From Nanogingivalis sp963517825 (GTDB taxonomy: Bacteria > Patescibacteriota > Saccharimonadia > Saccharimonadales > Saccharimonadaceae): a stretch of 64,000 nt of DNA. The notes under the pieces are model-generated. The model saw only the letters and a program-made list of their open reading frames with translations, made no database searches and was not told the origin of the DNA. The translations under genes and the position numbers were made by a program. Location: NCBI GenBank assembly GCA_963517825.1, contig CAUQGB010000001.1, positions 124,001 to 188,000 of the forward strand. The letters are read 5' to 3'. Shown one piece after another: positions 16,641-26,008 of this stretch. Every line of letters starts with the position of its first letter. Within the stretch, counting starts at the first letter, position 1.

Positions 16641-18318
16641 CCCTACCTAAAACGATAACAATTTCAGACTCTTTACTAAAATTAGATAATTCTGATGGTA
16701 TTTCTTCGGCTTTAGTTGAATATTTAGATTCAAGCTTTTTAATTGTTGCATTTTTTGAATCTTTCTTAACATAGTAAACTTTAGTTTTGGCATAATCTCG
16801 TTTTGGAGCAGATTCAATATTTTGAATATTAAAACCTTCTTTTTCGAGATTTATCTGCTCTTGAGCAGCTAGACCAGGATAATTTGTACCGTTTAAAATT
16901 GAAATTTTAGCTTTTTCTTTAACTATTTCGCCGCCAATTGTATTTTTCGAAATATAAGCTTGAATCTGACTATAATCATAGGTTCCAGCTGTTGGAATAA
17001 CCGCACTAACAGAGCTAATCATTCCAGTTGTAAAATAATTTGCAGAATGGTCCGTTTCGCTAATTAGCGGCAGGGATACAACCTCACCACCATTAAAATC
17101 TCGGGCGATTTCAGCAGCAGTCTTTAATTCGTCGCCGTTAAACGAGTGATTAATATTCTCGCCTAGAGATGAAGCAATCGAGAGCAGTGCGATCGGATTG
17201 GTTTTTTGTTCATTGATTTTTGAGAGTGCTGCTTTCAGGATTTTCTGCTGATTCCGCTCGCGGTCAAAATTACTTCCACTTAAGCCAATACCGCCTTCAG
17301 AACCACGCGCACGCGAAAATGCCAAAGCAGCCTCGCCATCCATATGATAAACTTCACCACTCTTATAGTTAATTTTAGTAGCAACGTCATAGACTCGGCT
17401 CGCCCCATCATATGCTTCAACCTTTACATCAATTCCACCAACAGCATTAATAGAGTCAATCAAAACCTTCCAGTTTCCATGAATAACGTATTGAATATCT
17501 AAACCAAGAATTTCTTTAGCTTTTTCAGCCAATGCTTTTTGACCTGCCTTTTCAGAGCCCTCTTCACTTGATCCACTATTTTTCGCATCATAATAGCCAC
17601 AGCCATAAGTTTCATTCAACTTTCCAGCGGTCGTGCCTAGCCAGGTCCGACAAGTGTGTTTAACCCAAAGATCTCGCGGCAAAGAAATCGTGTAGATCTT
17701 TTTACTCTCTTGATTTATTGATGCAACCATAACTGAATCAGTTAGATTCTCACCTTCCCAGCCTTTTGGCGAAGTACCAAAAATTAAAATATTCGTACGT
17801 CCATTTGCATCAGCTTTTAATTTCTTTTTTTCACTAAAAACAGCCCCAATGACATTTCCATTAGTTATCTTACCGATAGTCTTTAAAGTAGGATATAGCA
17901 GAATCCCGAAAACAACCAATATGGCTAATACTAAAATTGAGAAAAATCGCTTAAAGATTATTCGTCGCTTAAATTGCTCTAAAGAAAGAGCTTTTTTACC
18001 TTTTTTATCACGTTTTAAATTATTTTTTTCAAGTTTTCGAAGAATTTTTTGATGCCTTTTTGAAGCAACTCGCTCCTTTCGCTCTTTTTCTTCAGCTTCT
18101 TCAATCTCTAAGCTCTGCAAAGCTAGCTCAATATCTTCGTTTGAACTCTTAGACTGATTGTGAACTTTTTTCGATTGTTCATTTTCCATCGTTTTAAAAT
18201 GATCTTGAACTTCCAAATTTAAATTTTTATTTATTTTACTCGAGTCCTTATCACGACTTAAAGAATTGGCTCGCCGCCTTGGTGTAAACCCATCTATTGA
18301 TTGCTGATTTTTTTTCAT
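16621..18318 (-). CDS. LytR-CpsA-Psr (LCP) family glycopolymer transferase
   Basis: Membrane-anchored enzyme that transfers lipid-linked glycopolymers to peptidoglycan or another envelope acceptor. Start ATG at 18318 (MKKNQQSIDGFTPRR) follows GAAAGAG. About 565 residues: a charged cytosolic N-terminal region of about 120 residues with a coiled-coil part, one transmembrane helix (FFSILVLAILVVFGILL), the LCP domain from about residue 180 (ILIFGTSP..., DSVMVASIN, SLPRDLWV, R-x-R-x-x-x-D motif at FSRARGS ... DRERNQQ), and a C-terminal LytR_C domain (ISILNGTNYPGLA). Last enzymatic gene of the polysaccharide operon. Its first 68 nt overlap the ligase gene in another frame. Confidence 0.93.
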   Translation of the reverse strand: MKKNQQSIDGFTPRRRANSLSRDKDSSKINKNLNLEVQDHFKTMENEQSKKVHNQSKSSNEDIELALQSLEIEEAEEKERKERVASKRHQKILRKLEKNNLKRDKKGKKALSLEQFKRRIIFKRFFSILVLAILVVFGILLYPTLKTIGKITNGNVIGAVFSEKKKLKADANGRTNILIFGTSPKGWEGENLTDSVMVASINQESKKIYTISLPRDLWVKHTCRTWLGTTAGKLNETYGCGYYDAKNSGSSEEGSEKAGQKALAEKAKEILGLDIQYVIHGNWKVLIDSINAVGGIDVKVEAYDGASRVYDVATKINYKSGEVYHMDGEAALAFSRARGSEGGIGLSGSNFDRERNQQKILKAALSKINEQKTNPIALLSIASSLGENINHSFNGDELKTAAEIARDFNGGEVVSLPLISETDHSANYFTTGMISSVSAVIPTAGTYDYSQIQAYISKNTIGGEIVKEKAKISILNGTNYPGLAAQEQINLEKEGFNIQNIESAPKRDYAKTKVYYVKKDSKNATIKKLESKYSTKAEEIPSELSNFSKESEIVIVLGRDGSRGN

Positions 18319-19717
18319 AAGCTCTTTCAATTATAGCAAAAATAACTGCTAAAATCAAATAAATATGTAAAGCATTCGGTAAGCCTGAAAAGAAATTCCA
18401 TTGTACTAAAAATGCCACAAAAATTGACCAAATATACTTTTCTTTTCTGGTTTTTTGGAAAATTCCAAATATTATCAATGACCAAATAGCAAAACCAAAA
18501 AATCCTAATTCCAATAGAATCGACAAAAATTCATTCTGGACAATTTCTGAACTATTAGCTATCTGGCGAGTTGAATTTAAAATCGCCGTTCCAGAAGCCC
18601 CGGAACCAACTCCAAAAAATACAACAAAAGGATTAGAAACCCAAGTTTCTATTGCCAAATCTGACATTTTTGTACGTTCATTTGTGGATTTTTCAACATA
18701 ACCATCAAACATTGCTTTTTTAGGTTTTTCCACATATTTTTCTGTTGGCTCTTTCGAATTTAAGTTATTGCTCTCAATTGCTGGCTCATTGATTTCATGA
18801 TTCCCCGTTTTTTCAATTTTCGGTAAGCTAATTTTGCCCAAACTCATCTGATTCACACTTTTCGAAATCGAATCATAAAAACCATCGCTGATTCGTGGAT
18901 TCAATTCTGTAAAAATTGCATGAAAAATCATTCCACTTAAAAAACTAGAAAACACAAAACTCATTGAAATGATCATATTCGAAAGTATTTTTCTTTTTGA
19001 AAATGGCTGGTTGACAAAAATAAGAACCAAAATTGCAAAAAATGCCGCAAAAATTGCCCCACGTGAAAGTGTTAGATATAACGAGAATAATAAAATCCAA
19101 AGTGTTATTTTTTCGAATTTCGAAGCTTTCTTACCAAAAATCTTATGGGTTAATAAAACTATTGGCGCCAAAAGCATACTTCCAAAAAATTGTGGCTCAA
19201 TCGCAAAAACACTTGGTCGCACAAATCCAAACCCCTGTGCCTTACATCCTGCACACAACCCCCAATCCGTCCAAGCACCGTAAATAACTTGGATGATCGA
19301 TAAGCAAGCCATTACCAAACTACTAAAAATAAAATTTTTAGTTATCTTTTGAAAAAGCACTTTGTTTTTTGAAAGACTTAAAATCACCAAAAAATCAAGC
19401 CATAAAACCAACCAAACTCCTGAAACTAATACCGTTCTTAGTAAATTTTGCGTATTTAAAATTGTCAAAAAATTCCAAAATACAAAAAATCCAGTTAATA
19501 AAACAGCGTTACTCTTTATTAACTTTTTACGGTTTCGGTAAATTGTTTTAGTTCCAGCCAAAGCTAAAACAACTACATAAATTAAAGCAATTGAGAACTC
19601 TAAGTTTGCACCAGCAGACTTTCCAAAATGAAAATTAGGATAATATGAAAACCACATTGCGAATGGCGCAAAAAACAAAACCTTTTCAACAAAATTTAAC
19701 TTTTTAAAATTTTCCAT
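18251..19717 (-). CDS. O-antigen ligase/polymerase-like membrane protein
   Basis: 488-residue polytopic protein of the Wzy/WaaL-like O-antigen ligase superfamily, with around ten hydrophobic helices and one large extracytoplasmic loop (about residues 270-360) rich in Asn, Lys and Glu. The segment VRPSVFAIEPQFFGSMLLAP and TLSRGAIFAAFFAI with its SRGA motif are typical of the family. It would polymerise or ligate the lipid-linked glycan. It overlaps the GT4 gene by 14 nt upstream and the LCP gene by 68 nt downstream. Confidence 0.85.
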   Translation of the reverse strand: MENFKKLNFVEKVLFFAPFAMWFSYYPNFHFGKSAGANLEFSIALIYVVVLALAGTKTIYRNRKKLIKSNAVLLTGFFVFWNFLTILNTQNLLRTVLVSGVWLVLWLDFLVILSLSKNKVLFQKITKNFIFSSLVMACLSIIQVIYGAWTDWGLCAGCKAQGFGFVRPSVFAIEPQFFGSMLLAPIVLLTHKIFGKKASKFEKITLWILLFSLYLTLSRGAIFAAFFAILVLIFVNQPFSKRKILSNMIISMSFVFSSFLSGMIFHAIFTELNPRISDGFYDSISKSVNQMSLGKISLPKIEKTGNHEINEPAIESNNLNSKEPTEKYVEKPKKAMFDGYVEKSTNERTKMSDLAIETWVSNPFVVFFGVGSGASGTAILNSTRQIANSSEIVQNEFLSILLELGFFGFAIWSLIIFGIFQKTRKEKYIWSIFVAFLVQWNFFSGLPNALHIYLILAVIFAIIERAYEKKSAINRWVYTKAASQFFKS

Positions 19718-20846
19718 TAAAATTCCTCTTTATTTCTTCTTCAAAATTCTTCTTAAAATTCTCTTTCGAAAATTTCTTTGCGCTTTCTGAAACTTTTTTG
19801 GCATCAAAACTTGTTTTTTCGAATTTCTCAACTGCCTTTAAAATTGCGGATGAAGATTGTTTATCAAAAAATACACCATTCTCACCATCTTTAATATAAT
19901 CTTGAGCGCCGCCTTGATTAAACGCTAAAACTGGTGTTCCTGTCGCCAATGCTTCTATTGGTGCGATGCCGAAAGGCTCTAGGCTTGAAAAAACAAAACC
20001 TTTCGCCTCAGCCACGATTTTCGAAAGTTCAAGAGGGTCGCTAATTCGCGGAATAAACTCGATATTTTTAGCGCCCCCAGCTAATTCAACCAATTTTCGG
20101 TGTTCAGCACCGCCCCCAACTAAAACTAACTTTTTGTCGTTCTTCGAAAAAGCTTCGACCGCTAAATCTAACTTCTTCCAATTCACTTGGCGTGAGGTTG
20201 TAATATAATAATCTTTTTTATTTCTTTCAAGTTTAAACTTATCCACTTCTACTGGCGGAAAAATAACACTCGCGTCGCGCTTGTAATATTTTGAAATTTC
20301 ATCTTTCGAATAACTTGAATTTGCAATTAGAAAATCTGGCTTTTGGGCAAGCTTAAAGTCGTTTTTTCGAAGCGGATTAACTAAAATTTTAAAGAAAAAA
20401 CGCACCAAAAAACTTAATTTACCAAACCCAGGATTATTAACATAATCATCATACATTCCCCAATAATATTGAATTGGTGGACCTTGCAAATAGCTAATAT
20501 GTAGCTGTTTTTCTGAAAGATTCAACCCTTTACTTTCAGCACAGCAAACTGAAATAATAACATCAAAATCTTTTAGCTTTTTCCCTAAATTTCGAAAATA
20601 TAAAACTCGCCCAACTGGTAAAATTTTGCGCATTTTTGCAGGAAAAATATTTAGCCAACCCGTTTTAACCTGCTTGTTTGAAAACCAATCTACTTCTTTT
20701 TCGGAATATTGAGAAGTAAAAATTGGTGCTTCTGGAAAAATTTCCGAAACCGTTAATACGACTTTTTCAGCACCTCCATAAGTCGTCAACCAATCAGTCA
20801 CAATTGCAACTTTTTTGCCATTAAGCCATTTTGGATTTTTGTTCAT
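19704..20846 (-). CDS. GT4 glycosyltransferase
   Basis: 380-residue GT-B fold retaining glycosyltransferase acting on the cytoplasmic face. Seen: N-terminal VAIVTDWLTTYGGAEKVVL with the acceptor-site GGAE, middle TTSRQVNWKKLDLAVEAF, and the nucleotide-sugar site FSSLEPFGIAPIEALATGTPVLAF with the E-x7-E motif. It adds a sugar to the lipid-linked chain begun by the neighbouring phosphoglycosyltransferase, whose stop codon it adjoins. Donor and acceptor cannot be predicted. Confidence 0.93.
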   Translation of the reverse strand: MNKNPKWLNGKKVAIVTDWLTTYGGAEKVVLTVSEIFPEAPIFTSQYSEKEVDWFSNKQVKTGWLNIFPAKMRKILPVGRVLYFRNLGKKLKDFDVIISVCCAESKGLNLSEKQLHISYLQGPPIQYYWGMYDDYVNNPGFGKLSFLVRFFFKILVNPLRKNDFKLAQKPDFLIANSSYSKDEISKYYKRDASVIFPPVEVDKFKLERNKKDYYITTSRQVNWKKLDLAVEAFSKNDKKLVLVGGGAEHRKLVELAGGAKNIEFIPRISDPLELSKIVAEAKGFVFSSLEPFGIAPIEALATGTPVLAFNQGGAQDYIKDGENGVFFDKQSSSAILKAVEKFEKTSFDAKKVSESAKKFSKENFKKNFEEEIKRNFNGKF

Positions 20847-22273
20847 TATTTTGCCCCTTTTCGAAAAATCACACTCGCAACAGTTTTAAATAAAATTTGA
20901 ATATCGAAAATAATTGACCAGTTCTGTACATAGTATACATCCAAGCGACGACGTTCTTCAAAAGAAATATCACGGCGACCAGAAACTTGCGCTAAACCTG
21001 TTACTCCAGCTTTAACTGCCAAAATAACATTTTTACGATTTGATTTATTAATTTCTTGAGGAATTAACGCACGCGGCCCAACCAAAGAAATATCCCCTCG
21101 AATAACATTGAAAAGTTGAGGAAGTTCATCTATTGAAGTCGCACGAATAAATTTACCAATTTTTGTAACCCGCGGATCATCATCTAATTGATCGCCATTT
21201 TCACGATATTTTTTCGAAAGTTCAGGTCTACCCATTTTTTCGAAAGCTTGTTCAGGAGTCAAGCCATCAAATTCAGCCTTTTGTGAACGGAATTTATAGA
21301 TATAAAATTCCCGATTAAAGCGCGTTAAACGAACTTGTTTAAAAAAGATCGAATCCTTTGGTGCAGTAATCTTCATAATAATCGCTACCGTCAGCATAAT
21401 TGGACTAGCTAAGATCAAACCGATCCAACCTAAAGCTAAATCCATCAAGCGTTTCCAGATTCGACCCATACCAAAAAGCTTCGTAACTTTAACATCGATT
21501 ACCGGCAAACCACCAACAACCTCGATTGTATTGATCTGAGATAATAATCGATCCTGTTGTGGCACAAACATATACTCTAGGTGATTTTCAATTGCATAAT
21601 TATAAATATCCTCACTCCTGAGAGCATCTGTTTGAATTAGGATATCTGGATCAGTTTTCGAAACCGCCTCTTTAAAACTTGAGAAGTGTCGAACACCAGT
21701 ATTCAAAGGTAGAAACGTACTTTTTGAAACCATTCCAATCGTATCATATCCAAAATCAATATTATCGTGGAAGAATTGCGCTAAATCTGTTGAACGTGAA
21801 TTTGAACCGATGATTAAAACTTTCTGCCTACCAAAACCACTTCTAATCAAAGCTCGCCGAATAAAACGCACAATTTCGCGACCAAGAATCATCATTAAAA
21901 AGTTAATCGGCACAAAGAAAATCGCGATAATTCGAACTGGAAAAACTTCATCTCCAGTAAAAAATTCATAAGAAATCATCGCCATAATGCTAATAATCGA
22001 AACAATTATCGCTCTTCCGTATTCTTTTGGTCGATAAAAAAATACCGAACGTTCATAAAGCCCAAAAAAATAGTTGATCGCTAACCAAAGTGGCAAAAGT
22101 GAAACCGCTAGAAAAACAAAATTCCAAATATTTGGCGCAAAATAATATGCTCGTGTATCAAGGTGGGTTCGTGCAAAATATGCCAGCATAAATGAGCTTA
22201 CAACTGCTAAAGTATCAGATAATACTAAATTAACTTTAAATATGGTTATTTTATCTTTTTTCATTACGGCCAT
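20846..22273 (-). CDS. Polyprenyl-phosphate glycosyl-1-phosphate transferase
   Basis: Initiating enzyme for the surface polysaccharide: transfers sugar-1-phosphate from UDP-sugar to undecaprenyl phosphate (WbaP/WcaJ type). 475 residues: four N-terminal helices, a CoA-binding-like Rossmann domain (VLIIGSNSRSTDLAQFF), a re-entrant membrane helix, and the catalytic C-terminal domain with KFRSQ, R-x-TSIDELPQLFNV and DISLVGPRAL, GLAQVSGR and YYVQNWS. Start ATG follows GGAGATGTATA. It overlaps the upstream membrane protein gene by 23 nt. Heads the conserved part of the operon. Confidence 0.95.
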   Translation of the reverse strand: MAVMKKDKITIFKVNLVLSDTLAVVSSFMLAYFARTHLDTRAYYFAPNIWNFVFLAVSLLPLWLAINYFFGLYERSVFFYRPKEYGRAIIVSIISIMAMISYEFFTGDEVFPVRIIAIFFVPINFLMMILGREIVRFIRRALIRSGFGRQKVLIIGSNSRSTDLAQFFHDNIDFGYDTIGMVSKSTFLPLNTGVRHFSSFKEAVSKTDPDILIQTDALRSEDIYNYAIENHLEYMFVPQQDRLLSQINTIEVVGGLPVIDVKVTKLFGMGRIWKRLMDLALGWIGLILASPIMLTVAIIMKITAPKDSIFFKQVRLTRFNREFYIYKFRSQKAEFDGLTPEQAFEKMGRPELSKKYRENGDQLDDDPRVTKIGKFIRATSIDELPQLFNVIRGDISLVGPRALIPQEINKSNRKNVILAVKAGVTGLAQVSGRRDISFEERRRLDVYYVQNWSIIFDIQILFKTVASVIFRKGAK

Positions 22274-23792
22274 TATACATCTCCAACATAAAATTCAAAC
22301 CAAACGCAGCACCTACCATAAAAATAGGTAAATATATAAAAATATATCTTGCTCTACTCTCAAATAAAACTTGATATATAACCATTAAAATAGTAAAAAA
22401 TAGCAAAACTACATAATAGTATTTAAACTTATCAGCTGATTTAAAGATGAAAATTGTAAATAAAGTAAGAACAGCACCCCAAATAATAGAGATAAAAACA
22501 CTAAATAACCGAAACTTATCACCATTCCAGGACAGAAAACGTCTAAATTTATGCGCCACATTACCTTCAGCTAAAAACTGTATGAAATTATTTCTGCTAG
22601 AACCCTCTCCCCACACTCCGAATGTTCCATCGTTAAAGAAATTAGAAATCTTTAAAATAGCAAATTTAAGCCATCCAAAAGGAAAATTATTCGTCAAACT
22701 ATCAATAAATATATTTAAACTTACTTTCTCGCGCCCTCTTGCACCTTTAGCGGCGGTATCATCAGCGTATCTTGGACAATATGATCCAATATTACATTCA
22801 TTATAAGGTGGAAGCCCACGCATAGATCCCATACCTAAATAATGCAAAAATCCAGTTCTCTTTTCCCGTATTTGACTACTAGAATATTTCGCAAAACCGT
22901 TAGAAGATACAATTAAAGTATTTAATACAAAAAAGGAAGAAACAGCTCCAATTATAAATAAACTAAAATATTTTGCGATTATTTTAACATTTCGACACTT
23001 ATTTATGAAAAATAACGAAGATAGGAATATTGATATCATCAATATTAAAGTTGTAGGCTTTATAGCATACCCTAAGTAAGCAAAAATTCCTAATAATATA
23101 GTTAAGATTTTTAGTATGTAGCTATTGCCTTTTTTTACATATAATTCAATAAGTAAAAGAATGAAGAATTGAGAAGCAACAAAAAATAGACCGACAGTAT
23201 CCGTATAAAATACCGTAGAATATGGAGAAAAATTTATTATAGCAATAATAAATGTTGATATAATAGAAAATACAGATTTATTAAATTTAACATAAATAAT
23301 AGCCATTATAAATAATGAAGAAACAAGAATTAATATATTATTTATAAAAATTAGAAGTATATCTTTATCAATACCTACAAAATTAGCTATACGATATATT
23401 ATTACCACGAAATAAGTTATAGTTATATTATTATCATACCTCAATAAATAATTATATTCCCAAGCCCTATTGTCTGGATCGGTATTACCAGTTTTTATGT
23501 AGTTATTAGCTATAGTTTGTATAGCACCAGCATCCCAAGAGTGTTGTGTTGATGCAGTAGAAAAGCCAGTTATAATTTGAGAGATAGAAGCGATAAAAAT
23601 AAAGAATACAAGCAGTGCTTTCTTACTAAATTTCTTAGACAACAAAAAAACCGCCGCAACAAATAAAATCAATACCATCACTATAATCAATACTTTATAA
23701 GAATCATATATGCTAAATATATTTTTCGAAAGACCAAATATACCAAATATTAAGCTGATAAGAGAAATTAATCTTAATGCCTTAATTACCAT
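22251..23792 (-). CDS. Polytopic membrane protein, GT-C-like, hypothetical
   Basis: 513 residues from the ATG at 23792 (MVIKALRLISL); a longer frame from a GTG at 23810 would run through the promoter. It has about 12 hydrophobic helices and a large soluble loop (about residues 280-400) containing GMGSMRGLPPYNECNIGSYC and a short Arg/Lys-rich patch. Size and layout suggest a membrane glycosyltransferase of the GT-C type or a mannosyltransferase-like protein, but I see no clear catalytic motif. The DNA is more AT-rich, with many ATA codons, like the genes to its right. The ATG is 6 nt after TGTTATAAT, implying a leaderless message that begins the operon. Confidence 0.75.
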   Translation of the reverse strand: MVIKALRLISLISLIFGIFGLSKNIFSIYDSYKVLIIVMVLILFVAAVFLLSKKFSKKALLVFFIFIASISQIITGFSTASTQHSWDAGAIQTIANNYIKTGNTDPDNRAWEYNYLLRYDNNITITYFVVIIYRIANFVGIDKDILLIFINNILILVSSLFIMAIIYVKFNKSVFSIISTFIIAIINFSPYSTVFYTDTVGLFFVASQFFILLLIELYVKKGNSYILKILTILLGIFAYLGYAIKPTTLILMISIFLSSLFFINKCRNVKIIAKYFSLFIIGAVSSFFVLNTLIVSSNGFAKYSSSQIREKRTGFLHYLGMGSMRGLPPYNECNIGSYCPRYADDTAAKGARGREKVSLNIFIDSLTNNFPFGWLKFAILKISNFFNDGTFGVWGEGSSRNNFIQFLAEGNVAHKFRRFLSWNGDKFRLFSVFISIIWGAVLTLFTIFIFKSADKFKYYYVVLLFFTILMVIYQVLFESRARYIFIYLPIFMVGAAFGLNFMLEMYNGRNEKR

Positions 23793-23798
23793 GTCATC

Positions 23799-23807
23799 AT
23801 TATAACA
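23799..23807 (-). promoter_or_regulatory. Extended -10 promoter, leaderless, minus strand
   Basis: TGTTATAAT on the minus strand, hexamer 6 nt from the ATG at 23792. Back to back with the plus-strand promoter at 23843-23851 in a 66-nt intergenic region. Confidence 0.7.
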
Positions 23808-23842
23808 CACACCAATCCAATATTCAATTTCGACATGCTGTA

Positions 23843-23851
23843 TGCTATAAT
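23843..23851 (+). promoter_or_regulatory. Extended -10 promoter, leaderless, plus strand
   Basis: TGCTATAAT, hexamer 7 nt from the ATG at 23859, so transcription should begin at or next to the A of the start codon. There is no Shine-Dalgarno sequence. Confidence 0.7.
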
Positions 23852-23858
23852 GGTATAC

Positions 23859-26000
23859 ATGAAAGATATAGAAGAGACTAAATTATCTATAGTAGTAACA
23901 GCCCATAACGAAGGATTGTATCTATATAAAACAATATTATCTATAGAAAAATCTATAGAACTATTACCTGAAATAAGCTACGAAATAATTATAAGTCTAG
24001 ATAATCCAGATGATGAAACTATAAGAGTTGCTAAATTTTTAAGTAAGAAAAAACAAATCAGAATATTCGAATCATCTTTCGGAAACCCTGCAGATAATAG
24101 AAATTTCGCGATATCGAAAGCTAAGGGACCAATATGTGCGCTCGTAGATGGTGACGATTTAGTGTCTAAAAAATGGTTCAAAAATGGATTAGAAAAACTA
24201 AAAGAAAATGAAAATTCAGTTATTAGACCTCAAATACACGCTATGTTTGGCACGCGCATGAGTTCTCTGGCTATATGGCAAATGCGAAATTCTACAGAAA
24301 AAAATATAGATTCTATACAGATGTCATATTGGAACCCTTGGACACTAACTCTAATGGCTAAAACAGAGTTATTGAAAAATACACCGTTCAAGCCACAAAA
24401 AGGAGGTTTTGGATTTGAGGATTATTTATTTAATTGCGACATTATTTCTAAGAATATACCGATACTTATTGCGCCTGAAACTACTTTTTTTTATCGTCAG
24501 CGGCCTAATGTCTCGGTATCAACCCAACATAAAAATACAATCCTAGACTATTCAGATCTATTCGACATAGAGTATATTAAGTCAATCGAAATGCCAACGC
24601 CTCAAAATAGGAAAAGTTCTAGAATTAACCTTAAAAAATACTATCGAGCGCTATATGACATCGCAAAAAAATCAGAGAATATAAGAAAAGCTATGTCGCC
24701 AATAGCATCAAGAATCCTGAGCAAAAAAAATATGAAAAAGCTCCCTACCTTCTTTATTGAAGATTGGCGAGAAATTAATGCTATAGAAAATCAACTCTAC
24801 CCCACAAAAGAAAAAATATCACAAGTAGAATTTCATCCATTAACTTTTAACCCACTAGAAAATGAGTATGGGATCGTATATAAAAAGCTATGCGAACAGA
24901 TGTCTGGAAATAATATAGATTATCTATTTTTAGCACCTGCTATGAGTGGAAGGGGCGGAACAGAAAAATTAATCTCTAACTATATTAGAGCGTTAAAAGA
25001 GATTCACCCTAAATGGAATATAGGCATATTATCGACACAGCCATTCAACAAGCCAACTATCGATTTTTTCAGTAATTTAGATGTGGATCTAATAGATTTC
25101 GGAAGATTAACGAAAAAAATGGGAGATTACGAAAAAAATATAATATGGTCACGTCTTCTAATCCAAGCAAAAATTAAAAATCTACACTTAATAAACGATG
25201 AATACTGGTACAGATGGCTATCAGAACATAAATCAGTAATTAAAGAAAAAAATATTAACTTAAATATATCTTTGTTTATGCGCGAATTTACTAGTCAAAA
25301 AGATAGAATACTTTCATTCGCAGATCCTCAATTAGTAGAAGTGTGGGATATAGTTAATTTAGTTTTCACAGATAACCAAGCGGTAATAGATCAAGCCTTG
25401 GAAAATAATTTATTCGAAAAGTCTAAGTTTAGAGTTCACTATCAACCACAAACTATAGAAGAAGACAATAATTCGAATAATATAGAATATGGTCAAAAAA
25501 TTAAAATTCTATGGGCTAGCAGAGTGGCGCTCCAAAAAAGACCAGATATCCTTAAAAAAATATCTAAAGAACTCTCAAAAGATTTTGAAATAGATGCATA
25601 CGGGGTCATTGAAAAAAAACAATATAGTAAAGATTATTTCAAAGACTCTCGCGTTAACTACATGGGAGGATTTAAAGGTATAAATTCTATAAAAACAAGT
25701 AACTACGATATATATTTATACACCTCTCAAACAGATGGAGTTCCAAATATATTATTAGAAGTAGCATCCAAAGGAATACCAATAGTATCCAGCAACATTG
25801 GCGGAATTAGCGAGTTTATAACCGATAAAGAGAGTGGATTACTAGTAGATATGGAAGATATAGATGGATATGTAAAAGCTATAGAATTCCTAAAAAATAA
25901 TCCGACATATGCAGAAAAATTTACAGCAAATTTACGAAAAAAGTTAAAAACACAGCACTCATGGGAAAGCTTTATAGATAAGATTTCTAAGGATATATAA
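23859..26000 (+). CDS. Bifunctional GT2-GT4 glycosyltransferase
   Basis: 713 residues joining two unrelated transferase folds. Residues about 1-230 are a GT-A (GT2) domain: LSIVVTAHNEG, the DNPDDE and CALVDGDDLVSKKW motifs (DxD), and FGFEDYLFNCDI. After a helical linker, residues about 325-713 are a GT-B (GT4) domain: AMSGRGGTEKLISNYIRAL and YLYTSQTDGVPNILLEVASKGIPIVSS. It probably adds two sugars in turn, cytosolically. The start at 23859 is set by the promoter position; the in-frame ATG at 23835 lies upstream of the -10 box. Codon use (ATA, AGA, TTA) differs sharply from the flanks. Confidence 0.88.
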   Translation: MKDIEETKLSIVVTAHNEGLYLYKTILSIEKSIELLPEISYEIIISLDNPDDETIRVAKFLSKKKQIRIFESSFGNPADNRNFAISKAKGPICALVDGDDLVSKKWFKNGLEKLKENENSVIRPQIHAMFGTRMSSLAIWQMRNSTEKNIDSIQMSYWNPWTLTLMAKTELLKNTPFKPQKGGFGFEDYLFNCDIISKNIPILIAPETTFFYRQRPNVSVSTQHKNTILDYSDLFDIEYIKSIEMPTPQNRKSSRINLKKYYRALYDIAKKSENIRKAMSPIASRILSKKNMKKLPTFFIEDWREINAIENQLYPTKEKISQVEFHPLTFNPLENEYGIVYKKLCEQMSGNNIDYLFLAPAMSGRGGTEKLISNYIRALKEIHPKWNIGILSTQPFNKPTIDFFSNLDVDLIDFGRLTKKMGDYEKNIIWSRLLIQAKIKNLHLINDEYWYRWLSEHKSVIKEKNINLNISLFMREFTSQKDRILSFADPQLVEVWDIVNLVFTDNQAVIDQALENNLFEKSKFRVHYQPQTIEEDNNSNNIEYGQKIKILWASRVALQKRPDILKKISKELSKDFEIDAYGVIEKKQYSKDYFKDSRVNYMGGFKGINSIKTSNYDIYLYTSQTDGVPNILLEVASKGIPIVSSNIGGISEFITDKESGLLVDMEDIDGYVKAIEFLKNNPTYAEKFTANLRKKLKTQHSWESFIDKISKDI

Positions 26001-26008
26001 TTAAATAT

